DNA of 64,000 bases from Penicillium oxalicum (GCF_001723175.1 NC_064655.1:1302001-1366000); one strand, 5' to 3'. Positions 21,357-34,700 are shown, numbered from the stretch's first letter. Translations and numbers: made by a program. The notes: generated from the sequence alone by a model not told the origin.

Positions 21357-23616
21357 TCACTCTTCGCGCAGCACTTCGTCAATAATATTGGTAGATTGGG
21401 ATCCCGTCCTCTGCGGCCCAGATACACTTTGGGACTTGTCTCGTGGCTCAGGCGGCTGTTCTTCTTTCATGCACGCGTTTTCGAGAATATTGGTCCACTT
21501 GCCACTGCTCCCTGCGTGGCTATGCTTCAAATGCTGGCGGAAGTGATCAGCACGGAAGAATTTTTTCGCATTGTTGCACTCGCCAAACTTGTGCAGGGCT
21601 GTTAGGTGTTCAAATCGCTGGTCCCAGTCTGGTTGTGGGAAATTAGAGAACTCTTTACCGCAATACCCGCACGAGTCGTGTGACGGGCCGGCACTGGTTT
21701 GGCAAGACGGCGAGGACGAAGCATGAAAAGCAGCCTGGAAGCTTGGAAGAGCAGCACAGGACCATGAATAGCGGCGCAAATGCAGGGAATTCTGATGTCG
21801 TTCTGCCTCGTTCTTGTTCTTGAAGCGATTGTTGCAATATTGGCAAGAGTACTGCTTTTCCATTTCATGAGAGCTGCCGGCAAAAAAAAGGATTAGCACG
21901 TGGGGCGGAGAAACAGATATCGATCAGTCTGAAATCAGCAAACATACCGAAGATCATCCGGATTGTCAAACTTCTTTGGCTTCTTGGGACAACACTCGCA
22001 AATGTACAGACCACTCATTCTTGAGCCATGAGTGATTTTGGGTACGCTCAGCGGCAAGGACACTTTCCCTGTTGAGTCGACGGCCGGGGGCTCCAAGGTG
22101 CTTGAGGGATGGATGGATCTGGGAACTGCGTGAAGCATCGGTGCAGAGGGATTGGCATTCAATATTGATTTTTCGTGGTATGTGTCGAGGTCAGAGCAAG
22201 GGGATAAACCCCCAGGTGATGGCCGATCGTACGGAGACAGGCTGGTCATACTGCTACCCCCAATGGACAGGGTAGAAGAGTATGAACCGGAGGTGCGGAT
22301 GCTCAGTGATGATGATGCGGAAAGAGCCCGGCGGTTTGAGGAGTAGTTGGTGTTCACTGAGAGAGTATTGGCGAAGGGTTGTCCACTGGTTCGCCGCTGC
22401 GATAAGTCCCCATTGCTGGTCGTCAGATGTAGTGGTCCGCCCATTAGTTCTCGTGGCGGCGAGGACGCCCGTCGCTTCATGCCTTGCTTGGATCCATCGG
22501 GATAGGGTGGCGTGGGCTCCCGCAGAACGAATTGACGTGGGCGCGCAAGATCATCCGCCGGAGGAAGTTCACTGTCAATGTCTGAGAAGACGCCTAGGTC
22601 GTAGCTCCCGCGATGAGAGCGGCTCGGCAGACTAATGCTGTCCTCTCTCGAGGGCGTCGCCCCCTGGTATCGCCGTCGGCCACCATCTCGTATGCTGTCA
22701 TGGTCGAAGATAACAGAAGGCGTATTGCTGTCTTCGCTTGGGCTACGGCCCTCGATGTAATCCGGCCATCGGGCCTTGCTCCTCGGGGAGACAGCATCTG
22801 CTTGGGGACTATTGAACCATCTCATTTCGATCGTGGAGCCTGCATCAGAGACCCCGGAGAAGGTAAATTGCTGGATGCACGAGACGAGATCGATGGAACT
22901 GTCAATGCGGAAATTGATCCTCGATGGTCGGATGCTTGACTGATCGAGGTGCGTGGTGAAAGGGAATTGCCAATCTTGGAAAGTAGGTGTTGATCATACG
23001 CGTTCGAAGAATCTTTGACACTTCGAAGCGAAAAGTTCTGCTCGCCTTTCAGACTATACATGCATGTTAGTCTCGTTGCTCTTTAATTGAAATGGGAACG
23101 TGGCGTGCGCCATGGCTTGCGCCGGCAACGCCATGAGCCACAACCGGCTCATCCAACTTACACAGGACCTGTCGAGCTGATTGAGATGGAATTCGGAAAC
23201 CCTTCATCTCTGGAAGGTGGGGGCTGGACTCTGATCTGGGCCTCTGAGCTGTGAGACGACAATCTGTTGTGCCGACCCTCCAACTCATCCAGCGCCATTG
23301 GATCACCGCGGGGCATAGCTTCAGGCCGCCGATGACCACCAAAAAGACTTGAATTGGGATTGATTGGAGGTAGATTAGTGGCAGCACGAGAGGGGTTGGC
23401 GTACAACCACGCCGCGTCGTAGCCCCCCTCCAGATCGCGGATATGCGATGGTGGAGGCAAAGGTGGCGGAGCCGTGTGCGTGACTGGCCGAGAAGGGATA
23501 GGCAGCGGTCCCAGCGAAGTGAAAGGTGAACTCGGCATCATATGGACGCTATCAAAGCGACGATCGCGTTGATCCGAAAAGGCAGGAGAATGCGGCGAGG
23601 AAGTCCTCCGGTCCAT
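21357..23616 (-). CDS. C2H2 zinc-finger protein, probable transcription regulator
   Basis: Likely a nuclear DNA-binding protein. Model (minus): 23616-23162, 23053-23020, 22939-21948, 21873-21357; phases agree and give 665 aa. The first ~480 residues are low-complexity Ser/Pro/Arg-rich. The C-terminus carries Cys/His fingers: YICECCPKK...DDLRSHE, then YSCQYCNNRFKNKNEAERHQNSLH (C-x2-C-x12-H-x4-H). A CGYCGKEFSN...HLTALH unit and a final FFRADHFRQHLKHSH unit follow. The 80-nt intron 22940-23019 has a weak donor (GTCAAA), but without it the frame meets a stop before the finger region, so some splice is needed there. It lies next to the tailoring cluster; nothing in the sequence proves it regulates that cluster. 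Confidence 0.85.
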
Positions 23617-24801
23617 GCTCCTCTGGTGAAGATTTAGCGTGAATGGGAATAATGCAAAGTCGTCATGAAGAAGCGAAAGACCGAATGAAAAGACCGGGGC
23701 GAATTCAAATAGCGCAGCGCTATACCAGCCTCGACGCAGACCAGCGGCAGATGATGATCGAAGCTCAAGATCGCTCGATTGCTGATATCGAGTTAAGGGT
23801 TAAGGGGTTCCGGAAGTTGGATTGGGTGACGAGGATGAAACGGGAATTTGCAGGCGATACCTGAAGATCCAATCCGGTTGGATAGCGAGCGTCGTGACAC
23901 CGGCTATGAAATGTTCAGAGAAGCGCGCTGATCGGACACTCTTCCCGGTGACTTGAACTTTGAATAAGAGATCCAGCTTACGTCCGCTTCGCAAGGGAGG
24001 GGGTGCGACGATGCGAGGTGCCTTCAGAGCACTAGTTACAGAGTGGCAAAGGGTCCAGGGCTCCAGCGATCATCCACCCGCAGGGAAAAAAAAGATGGGA
24101 GCTGGTGAAGTGGTCAGAACGATCACACCCAAGAGCCACGACGAGAACAAATCTTTGAAACGAGTGAAAAGAAAAAAAAACAAAAGAGAAAAAGATATCC
24201 CTACACGCTGCGCTTGCTCCTAGAGATCAGGAACAATGTAAGACGTGAATGGTGAAGCACAAACAGGCTGGTAAAATCATCGGCCGCGAAAACCGGCGAT
24301 GCCAGATGCCCTCTGTTCAATTGTAGACAGATGGAAGGGCAGGACGAAAACACCAACAGCATCAAAAAGAAAAAGTAAAAAAAAAAAAGGAGAACAAATG
24401 AAATATAGCAGAGCTGAGTGACAGAATGACCAGGACGAAAACACGCGAGCGCAAGGCGTAGGGCTGAGTAGTTGATGACTTACATGGTGGGCGATTCGCC
24501 TCATGGGATGAAACGTTTGCCGCACGAGTGACAAGCACAGCCTAATTCCGGGAGCCGAAGTGTGTTCCATGGACCCTCGAATCAGTCAAGTAGAACAGAG
24601 AACACGACCGCGCATGCTTCTCTGGATCGTTGCGTGGGCGAGTCCTAATGCCTCCTTTTCAGCATGCAGGACTGCGTCAAGATGCAATGTCACAAAAGGC
24701 CGAGGAATGAGAAAAGGAGGGGAGCAAAGAAAAGAGTACGCAGAAGACTCGATTCTGGTCGATGGAGGTGCACGCGGCGGAGTCGATGGATTGGCGCTCC
24801 A

Positions 24802-24815
24802 CTCTCTCTCTCTCT
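24802..24815. repeat. CT dinucleotide microsatellite
   Basis: Seven consecutive CT units, in the presumed upstream region of the zinc-finger gene. Confidence 0.7.
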
Positions 24816-27002
24816 GTCTGTTTTGATAAGAATTGAAGAGGAAACAATCTAATTAGACGCTGTGGTGGAAAACCCAACGTCGTTAATTATTGCGGTGTCT
24901 TTGCCGCTGAGTTCAGCGAGGGTCGAGACAACTGGCGTCTTCAGCCGCGACGAGAGGCGAAAAGAATGTACGAGGCTGAACCACGGGGCACCGATGTACA
25001 GACAACCGGTCTCCACTTCCACTTCACAAGTTCGCAGCGGTTCCGAACCACGGTCGAGCCCGTAAAATGGACAGGGTAATGGAAACCCCGAGACCAGGAG
25101 AATGGCACAAAGCACGAGAATGGAGAAGCCGGTAGGGCAGTATCAGGTAGAGAATTTGGGTAAATCCTCAACACAACAGACGCGGGCAGAGGTGGAGTGT
25201 AGACAGACGGGTGCACGCGCAAGAGTCTAGAAAGCACGAGCCAACACAGTAATTAAGACCGAGGGTGAATTCATCGTCTCCCGAGTCAAAAACTATCGTG
25301 GATGAAGAGTCTTGTGAGACAGAGCAGTCGCAGATCGAGCTGGACCAGGATAGCGGTCACGGAGAGTTGAACACGCCGTGGATTGAGGAAATGGACCTTC
25401 GGCGAAAAGCGAAGCGGCGGACTCCCAGAGACGGGGAAATTCTGGAAAACGTCGACGGCGAGGGGCAAAAAAAAAATTAAAAACGGTAATCTTGAGGGGG
25501 AAAATTGATAATAATAATAATATTCATGGTTTAGAAAAAAGGGTTCATAGGGACGATTTGAAAGGGGAAAGTGAGCTGGGAAAAAAAAGGATCAATGTTT
25601 AATGTGACCCAGAAGGACAAGGAGAGGTCCAATTTGAATGTTCTGTATTACCGTATGTATGGTGCTGTAAGTAAACGCTGTTTCTTGTATCCTGCATGTA
25701 TCGTCCTGCCCATCAACCTTAGTCCACCAAGGCTTTGACACATTCCTGCCCAAGATATGAATGATCAACGTATCGTGAGAACAACATACACGACCCCTCA
25801 TCAGAGTATGGAATGACAGGCCTAGGTGCAATTGCCAGGATGTAGAGGCTAAGGTCCAAGGTAACAGGTATTCATGTAGTCTTTGTTTGCACAATTGTCC
25901 GCAGTCCACACAAATATGTGTCTGCATGCAGATACCTACATGACACAAATACTACATACAGTACAGTACATTGAAGAATTCTACAAGTCTGGCTGGCGGA
26001 TTGAGCCCTCCCTTCACCTTTTACATCCTCAGGTACCATTGATATAACCTCTTTCATGTTTGAGTGAAGTTTGTCTATAGCCCAAAGATCCTTGTTTTAT
26101 TGAGGCACCAGTGCCTTATAGTAATAAGGTGAACCCGTACGGTGGTATATGTCGTCCCACTTTCTTGCAGTGCCGAATGGGGGTACTTTCTTATCAATTG
26201 TGGTGGAACCCACGTCGCAATGCCGACACTCTGCTTCGAAGGTCGTACTGAACCAGAAGTCTCGGAAGTTTGAGTAACTTGTTTCTGGCGCTTATTTTCC
26301 CAAATCCTTTATTATTTTGTCCGGCCGCCTCGGCACCTTCTGCCTAACGTCCACATATACATCAGCATGGCTTGATTATTCAAAGTCAGAAGAATAATCA
26401 CTTCTTGGTCAGACGTTAGGGCAGAAGGCGTGGGAACAACCGGATGGGGCCCAATTAAACTCTTTTTCCACCACTGACATGAACGTTGTGGCCCCAAGGG
26501 AACACGCTCAATACTGCTTAGCCGGGGTCACCCTATGGAGTAGCCTTGCAGTAGCCGCGATTGGCAGCGACTAGTCATCCTCTGTGCGAATGCCTAGGAT
26601 CGTATCATCGTGCATGATCCCGATCTTGGTTGAGCCCTTGGTAGTGCTTAGTCTAAGGCTAAAATCAGCGAGGGGACTGTCAAATGACATAGTCATACTA
26701 GACACTTAAACAGTCCACTGTGTACCCGACCTGTCACAAAGTATTCCTTAATCTAGGTTCTTTTCTATGTCATTCAGCACGAGCAACACTTGACAGGAGA
26801 CTTGAAGGCAGCAATCAAGCGCACGTGTGGATTCAAGCTCCTCAATAATGGAATTATCATCAAACATACACGAAGCTAAAATCGCCGCCCTTGATCGCGC
26901 GATCAACGAGGCTTTCGGCGGGCCACGGGCGGACCAGACGCACCGTAGCCTTACGTCGGTGCCAGGTTGACATAGAAACTCAGTTCCTCGCAAGCCCAAG
27001 CG

Positions 27003-27044
<42 letters not shown>
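27003..27044. repeat. A42 homopolymer
   Basis: Forty-two uninterrupted A residues on the plus strand, followed by further A/G-rich sequence. No recognisable retroelement body or target-site duplication was found beside it. Confidence 0.85.
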
Positions 27045-27046
<2 letters not shown>

Positions 27047-27852
27047 AAAAAGAGAAAAGGTCAGCGGATAGAATGATACCGGGCTGGCGCCTCGGTCTCC
27101 CTGTTCCTGGACAGGGTCCACGTTGTCTCGAAGGCAGAACGTATATACGCGGCTGACAGCCCCGCGGATTTTCCGTGCTGTGGTGGATAATCTTGCTGCA
27201 GGGTGAATCTTCATGGACACCCATAGAGAACGGTCGAACAAAGATACATTCTCTACAAAGGGGGCAATCTTTAAAGAGCAACGGCGATATCCAAATTCCA
27301 CACATACTGTAATATACTGTATATTTGTATACACTTGTATAGTACAATACTGCATGTGTGTATGCCAAGGCTCTACTGTGCATGGTTGAAAGTGAAGGCA
27401 AAACAGTCATGTATTGTAAAGAGCGTGCACGGCGTTAGTGTGCAATGGATGGATAGGAAGACCAGAGGAAGAAAGAAGCAGATAGAAAAAGACGAGAAAA
27501 ATGGGAATGTGATTCTATTTGCCTCACTTCCTCGAGACAAACACGATTCGTGAGAGATTGAAAGATGACCCACTGAGTCCTAGTGCGCTCCACTTGGTGC
27601 TCAATCTTGCATGCACTGCCTCACTGGCGGTCCGCATCATATTCGAGGATGGGAACAACAGACACCGTGAAATCTACGAGGTGCACCTCCATGATTTAAT
27701 ACTTTTTTTTCTCTTTTCCTGCCTGGAGATTTACGTGACACTCGCTTGGCACTTTCCGATGATTTAGAGGGGGCTACACAGCATGTGGAAATCGCTGAAT
27801 GAGCTTGTCAATTTGTCAATCTTTTGTGATCCAGAAGCATAGAACTTAAAAA

Positions 27853-27871
27853 GGGGGGGGGGGGGGGGGGG
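27853..27871. repeat. G19 homopolymer
   Basis: Nineteen consecutive G, followed by an ACCTACCTAAGTAGGT near-palindrome at about 27890. No gene nearby. Confidence 0.85.
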
Positions 27872-29482
27872 TTTGAAAAGGTATGTACCTACCTAAGTAG
27901 GTTACAGACTAAGTTAGAAACGGTTGTGCAACGGCTACTGTCAATCATAGCTATCCTGAATTGAGTTATCGGACATGCTCACTGCCCACGACTACCAGCC
28001 CTATGGAATGTTTGAATGTCCAAGATTGGATTAGTCCACGCGTAAGAAACTAGAAAAGAGGACCATTTTTTAAATGCTATATCGTCACTTTCACTCTCTG
28101 TCCATACTGTCATAATGAATCATAAATTGATAAATTGTTATATTCTAGTTCAGAGCAATTTCAGAATCAGATTTTTAGCTCCTCTAGCAAAGGACGGAAT
28201 ACGAGGTACTTTTGCATGTACATGTCTGACTTACTCAATCTGATGCATACATCTGAAAGTGGCCTGCCTAGCAAAGTGAGAGTTGGACTGGAGTTTTACC
28301 ACAACTTTTTAACACCCAGCTAACATTCTACTTTTGCCTCTCGTGTGATTTCAAGATACTGTAGTCCTGTCAAACAAACTCGGACCAAGGGATTGGTCGT
28401 CGCTGGGTCGCCTTCCATGAATCAGCTGCCCACTAGGCGGTGCATCGACAGGACTTGACATTCATGGCTGAAACTGCAGTGGTGTGGTCCGGTCCACAGA
28501 TTGCGCCAGGTTAAACGCCAGCCGAACGCCATCAAATAGTTCTCCAAGAACAGCAAGTTAGCAGCCCTGCCGCACCACAGGGATCAACATACGTCAGTGG
28601 CCAGGCATATCGCCTTGCAATTCGTAGAACCCGTGCCACGGAGTCCCGTTGCATCCTACTTTCGAATCCAGCTACATCCCTATCCAGATTGCGCATGACC
28701 ACTAGAAGATCTATGTCTTGTGCTCAGAAGTCCATCAGCAGTACCTTATGTATCAACATATGTGTACACACTACAGCACTTACTTGATGTACTCTGATCA
28801 AGAACGTTCAGTGCCGACTTTCAGGGCCCTCTGGTGGCTCACTGTACCCAGTGAAACTATCTGCATATCGCAGTCCCGACTCAAACTTCAATACTGATCA
28901 GTCGCGCCTGACATTTCCTCCGACCGAATTCCGGATCTTTAAACTCAAGTCAATGGCCAGTCTGCCAATTTCATCGGGCCCAGACTCATCAAGGAAGCTT
29001 GTTAAGAATTGACCAAGACCCCCCACAATCGCCCGGGGCACTATGTAATCACGGAGCAAGGCATGAACTCCAATCAAATTGACAGAAGCCCGCTCTCCTT
29101 CGAGATTCAGACAGCCAGTCCGCGGACTACGAACTCCGGAGGGTACGCTACATGGCAAAACCCCCTCTCGAGAAATTCAGTCTGGATCTGGATTGGCTAT
29201 TCTGGTCCATCTCATGCTCCGTCGAACCTACGGTGGTGGCAAGTTGCGTACAGCCCATGTGTACTGTACAATCTGCACGAATCCAAGACTGGAAGAGCTG
29301 AATGACCTTATTTTTCTCAGTCTTATTGGTGGGAACCACGGTGGCCCGGCATGGCTGATCGTGTGGGTAAAAAGTTCCAAGCTTGAACTGAGCTATGCCT
29401 TGCTATGGCAAGTCTACGCAGCCCTAATCCACTTCAAGCAGCCTCACATGCGCGCAGTTCCAAACACCTAGCAGCTGTCGTT

Positions 29483-29506
29483 CTCACACATAGCAATGTG
29501 TGTGAG
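29483..29506. repeat. Stem-loop, 8-bp perfect stem
   Basis: CTCACACA at 29483-29490 pairs exactly with TGTGTGAG at 29499-29506 around an 8-nt loop. It is isolated about 590 bp upstream of the YVH1 start; function unknown. Confidence 0.5.
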
Positions 29507-30096
29507 GACTTGGTAGTTGGCAGTTGGCACGCGTCCTTGTACTTTATCTTTAATGGCAAAATGGCGTTGTTGAGTGGGAACGGCCCATTTCACCGGACGG
29601 GCTCACCGGCGTGTTTCTTGCCACATCAACGGGATATCACCCCAGCAGCGGGCAAATATCATCTTGAATTCAGCTGGAGATGTTTGCAAAGAATCAGGAT
29701 TACTGTATTTCGGTACGGAGACTGTAGAATTTATACCGCAACTGGTGCAGCGTATCACTATACTGGAAATGTTCCACTTGCTTGCGGGAACACTTATAGT
29801 AGTTTTGAGCCTGAGGCATCAACGACGGACAAGGCTCGGTCACCTGAGAGATCTGACCCTTACCCTACTTACCACTTTAGGTCCTCCAGAATTTATGGAG
29901 ACCGAGGCAGGTTGAAGGGAAATCTCCGCCTTCTTGATTGGGAGTTTACATCAACCGCTAAATGTACTTTGATCGACGCATTTCATACTCTTAGATTTGG
30001 AGAAAAAAAAGACCTTTGGATATTGGATTGAAAATACGCACTGAATATACTCAAACTCGGAGAATATATCACACGCTGAGAAGTAGCGCCGCAAAG

Positions 30097-31716
30097 ATGG
30101 CCATGAATCAGATTCCCGGCCACAATATCTACATTGGGGGGTAAGCATGCATCCCTCACTTTGGAGATTTCAATGCAACATCTGGGGAAGGGGTAATTGT
30201 ATTAAAAAGTGGGCCTTGAGGTCGACATTTTTATGCTTCGTTACTGAATTGTCATCACGTTGATGAACTGACTTGATGCTTCTTCTGTTTTAGAATCTTT
30301 TGCCTCAAGAACAAAGCCGCTCTAGCCAAAGCAGACATTAGCCATGTTCTGTCTGTGTTACGGCTGAACCCTGCCGAGGACACCTTTGCCTCTTTTCAAC
30401 ATCTGGCCATCGATGCTGATGATGTCGAGGATGAAAATCTCTTGGAGCATTTCCCTGCTGCGATCCGGTTTATTCAGGCTGGATTGGATAGCGGTGGTGG
30501 TGTATTGGTACACTGGTAAGAGTTTTTCTTTGCATTTCACCCTACTTTTCCCCTCTGTGACACTTGATGAACAATCGAGTGTTATTCCCATATCTACCAT
30601 AATGTGTCCCATTCACGGGTGAGCATGTGGCTGTTGGAAAAATGCTACGCATCTATGCTACACGCTCTCCAGGCTGGACGATGATTTCCAGTTTTGGGGG
30701 TCAATCCTCTTGCGAACATATACAACCAATCATCCCTACAGGCACAGTTCAATTTGACCCGTCATCTGCCTCAGCCAGAATCTAACATGGTCGCTCTAGT
30801 GCCATGGGCAAATCTCGATCCGCAGCAATATGTATTGCCTATCTCATGCATCAGCAGCCCGGTGCGCTCACACCACAAGCCGCTCTGGATATCATCAGGC
30901 AATCTCGACCGCTCTGTGAGCCGAATGATGGCTTTATGAGACAGCTAGAGCTCTACCATGAGATGGGCTGCCCCGATACGGTGTCAGATAACCCCATCTA
31001 CCAACGCTGGCTATACCACCGAGATGTGGAGGAGAGCGTGGCATGTGGGCGTGCTCCTGAGTTGAAATCAGTGCGCTTCGAGGATGAGTTACCGGTGCAA
31101 CCCGCGCAGAACGATAGTGGCCGCTCTATGGAGATCAAATGCCGCAAGTGCCGGTACGTATTAACCCTCTTTGCTTTTTCGAACGGGGAGGGAAAGCCTG
31201 CCTTCCTTTCTGGCCATGTCTGGCCATCTTAACCCGTCACTGATTCTCACCCCCCTCAGACGCACTCTTGCAACCACCTCATTCATCATCAACCATGAGA
31301 GAGACACGCAGCGACGCTCCCGAACGGCGCCGAACGCGGAATGCGCACATGTCTTTCTCCATCCGCTCAAATGGATGCGGCCCAGTTTGTTCCCATCTTC
31401 GGTGCAAGAAGGCTGCGATCCGGACGCAGACTCCACGTACGACGACTACTCCGTCGACGCTCCTTTGTCCGGTCGTCTCACGTGTCCCAACGCGGGCTGT
31501 GGGGCCAACATTGGGAAATTCGCCTGGCAGGGTATGCAGTGCAGCTGTGGTGGATGGGTGGTGCCTGCGATCGGGCTGGCGAAAGCTCGCGTGGATATTG
31601 CCCAGCGAGTGAATCCCGCCGCACGTGGCTCTGGCGGTCCGGCGACGGGAATTCGGTTGCCTCCAGGGATGCGGTCCGAGGGCAGTGAGCCTGGCTCTGG
31701 ACGTGGGAATTTGTGA
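30097..31716 (+). CDS. YVH1: Dual-specificity phosphatase YVH1 (DUSP12 family)
   Basis: In yeast Yvh1 acts in 60S ribosome maturation (release of Mrt4) and in spore or glycogen functions. Exons: 30097-30140, 30294-30515, 30800-31153, 31260-31716; phases agree and give 358 aa. The N-terminal phosphatase domain has NIYIGGIFCLKNKAAL, then the active-site loop HCAMGKSRS with Cys89. The C-terminal zinc-binding domain has KCRKCR, then C-x-H near SECAHVF-type residues, and CPNAGCGANIG...CSCGGW. These are the Cys pairs required by the family. Intron 2 is 284 nt, longer than any other here, and splits the codon of the catalytic Cys (TG/T). The gene stands alone between two ~6-kb gene-free stretches. 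Confidence 0.93.
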
Positions 31717-34700
31717 TGACGCGGCTGGGTTACGAGGCAATTGGAGTTTATGGAGATGTATCATCGAGTTTGTCATCTGCGCGTGATTCTCAAAGTCTAT
31801 TCACCCTGGAGTTTGACTTGAATTTTTTTTTTCCTTTTTTGTTTTGCCTGTAGACAATCAAACTAGCTCATGGCACTGGCTTGGCCTGCGCCCATGCCAA
31901 GCCTTGACGACTGCCGATGTACATAAATCAATGTACCAGTGTTCACTGTTCACTCCTGAGCCTATGACTGTAGGTACATGTCTGTATGTTGCTTTCACAA
32001 AGACAATATGAATCACAATGTGATGAAAGCCATATCGATATTACAAATACTCCTACATGGCAGTATGCCTTGAGCGACTTGAAACAACACACGAATCTCG
32101 AGCCTCGACAAGGACTACTCTCCCGCCTTCAAGCCCGTTGCCGACATTTGTGCCTTGCGCACGGCCCAGGCCTCGAAAGAGTCCCAAAGTACAACCTTTT
32201 ATGTTGTGGTAGCCCTGTGCCTCTCGAATTTCAATCCAGACAATTTGTTTGACTGTTTTTATGTGTAAGGTTGGACAGTTTCCGATTGCCTGGGTCCGGG
32301 AAAGCTGTGTTCGCTGAGTTGTATGTATGCCCTCGAGCATAAGTGTGGTCAATCAGCATGGACGCAGCATGAAGGTCCGCTTCGCCACGACATCATGTGG
32401 ATATAAAAGGGAGCTTTGACAGCACCATCCGGCATTTACCTCCACTACGACAACCGGTGAGTACCGTCGACCGTGGAATTGATTGAATCCATTTAGACTC
32501 ACCTCTCCAGTCCGTGCGCGCCTTCAAAAAAAAAAGGCTCACTCCATCGAGGCTGTCCAACGGCACCCAGTCATGCTTGATTCCTGCAGCCACTTTGGGG
32601 GTTCAGAGTGGGACTTTCTATCACGAGGGTCGTGTGTTGATTGGTGCGACGAGCTGCAGATATCCTCGAGTCCGACAGTCCAATCACACGCAACATTGAT
32701 GTAACAAATATGGTTACCCGCACTCTAAACCGTTTCAACTTCCGAGCCTTGAGCAAACAACAGAGATTTATCAGGTTCTACAATTTCCTGGGTAGACTGG
32801 CGGCGGGTTCAACGACTCGGAAGTATCCATGCACCAGTTGTTGTTGTTTTTCCCCAATCAGAGTACAGGCATTGACCGAATGACCATTGAGATAGGGCCC
32901 CGGTTTACCTGGGAGGACTGAAGGACCCGGCCGTGACACCCATTGTCAGATTTTCAAGAATAGAGCGCGTCACTCGTATACAATACTCAATTCTGATGGA
33001 GCTTCTCCACACACAGGAGGTGATCGCATGATTTGGACAAATCCAACCAGCCTCTATGACGGAGATGTCTTCCAGGGTCGAGCTGTTCCCTCTGTTGAAG
33101 CTAAACGGACGGGCTTCCCAGGGCCGACTTTGCGGAAAATTCAATAGATGTTCGCCATGACTACTCTTGTCCCGCAATTGCAAGGGACAGCTGATCTGGG
33201 CTTTCCTCCTTTTGAAGAAGAATACGAGCATGGCCATGAGGGGAGGGGAGGGCATGTCATCGTCGCGTCGCTGTTCGTCGAGAGCTTGTGTGTGTGTCGC
33301 CTCCACTCCGAGGTCCACCCGTCGACCCAATGCCACGGGGTCGTCGACGTGGGCCGTGCGGTCCATGATCAACCGGACACGACATGGAACAGGAACCAAC
33401 ACTCCATCAGCGGGCTAAACTCTATTACCGTCGAAGAACCCCCTACAATGGCACACCTACTGGAGAGTCAAGGGCACAAAGTACATTTGTACTGCCGGTA
33501 GGCGTCTGTGAGTGATCCGGCAATCAAAGGCGGAGAACAGCGGTCCTCATCCTGCGAGCTTGACAAGAAGATGCTATTGACGACCAAAAATGCTGAGCGA
33601 TACTGGTTATCGTGAGGTGGTTCTTATTGATGGAGGTCCGTTCGTGTCCTTGTCTCATTCATTATATCGGGCAGACTTGTCTTAATTGTTTGTCAACCCC
33701 TGCCAGACTCTATGTGTGCTTCATGATTCCCCCGTGGGATGACCCTTTGTTTTTTTTTTGTGGTGATGGTTGCAGACAGAGACCAAGTACAGTAAGACTC
33801 TTCTCTCCGTACAGGGCGAGATCCACCCCACAACCGCCAAACGCGCCGTCAGCCCGCCACGGAGGAGATGGGGAAAAACTCGAGCGTGTAGCTTGTCTCG
33901 GGTAGATTTCTTTGTCCAGTGGACACTGGAGGACTGCATTTGATGACCGACATACACCCGCTGATCTGGTCCGAGCAGCAAGGACATTCACTACTCACAT
34001 GCTAAGAGCCTGGTCCGTAAAAATCCATCCCAGCAGGTCTGTACATGGCGACTATGACAATCCACCAGACCGCCTATGATGTGTAATGGTGACTCAAAAG
34101 AGTAAGCATGGCCTTAGCTTCAAAAGTGCCCACCACCTGAACCCTACAGGGCTCACACCATCCTGCACGAGCAATGATGTACTGTCCATCCCCCGAAAGG
34201 AAAAAAAAAATTAAGAATCAAACGTGTTCTTTCGACGCCAATGACGCTGACCAGGGAGACGCAGCTCTGATTTGCCCCTCCCTTGTCTTTCAGGGAGGTG
34301 AGCTTCTTTCCTTTTTCCCTCTTTTGTCGAGGCAAAAACCAGGACGAAGCAACGTTTGGGTCAAATGATGGGAGACGCACTGGGAGTGAAGGAGGCTGTG
34401 CAAAGCGGGTCCCTTTCCTGCATTCTCCGATTGGTCGTTGCGGATGCCGGTGGTGTGTATCACGTTGTATGTGTATTACCATACTTGATCGAGATTACAT
34501 TACAATACATGACTGTCTTGTAATGGTCAGATACAGCGCCTGGTATAGAGCATGTGCAGGACATCTTGATGGGCTTGATTGTACACATCTACAACATCAT
34601 TTTTAAATCGATGATCCATATTCAGAAGATACTTTGCTCTCGTGAATCTCTGCTCTCTGCTCAGAAAATCTGTGCACTTTATACATATTAATATATATAG

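Larger units (their letters stand above)
23617..30096. other. 6.5-kb gene-free region between the zinc-finger and YVH1 genes
   Basis: No gene with a recognisable domain on either strand. From 23617 to about 25600 the plus strand is purine-rich, so the minus (transcribed) strand is CT-rich, like a long leader and promoter for the zinc-finger gene. Short minus-strand frames within it (24849-25115, 24941-25237) could be upstream ORFs if transcribed. Further right are an A42 run, a G19 run, a small ATA repeat (25508-25522) and AT-rich sequence with many TACTGTA/GTAC words. A 208-codon plus frame at 29405-30031 was rejected. Confidence 0.55.

Noticed and set aside
21357..23616. Zinc-finger gene as the cluster-specific regulator
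   Set aside because: Adjacent, but fungal cluster regulators are usually Zn2Cys6 proteins and no binding-site evidence links it to the cluster.
27003..27044. A42 run as a retroposon poly(A) tail
   Set aside because: No element body, reverse-transcriptase remnant or flanking duplication could be seen, so no mobile element is called.
29405..30031. 208-codon plus-strand open frame upstream of YVH1
   Set aside because: No domain, no conserved-looking motif, and it ends just before the YVH1 start; most likely leader or intergenic sequence.
32905..33501. Overlapping frames on both strands (165 and 117 codons)
   Set aside because: Mutually exclusive, both of skewed composition, neither with a domain.
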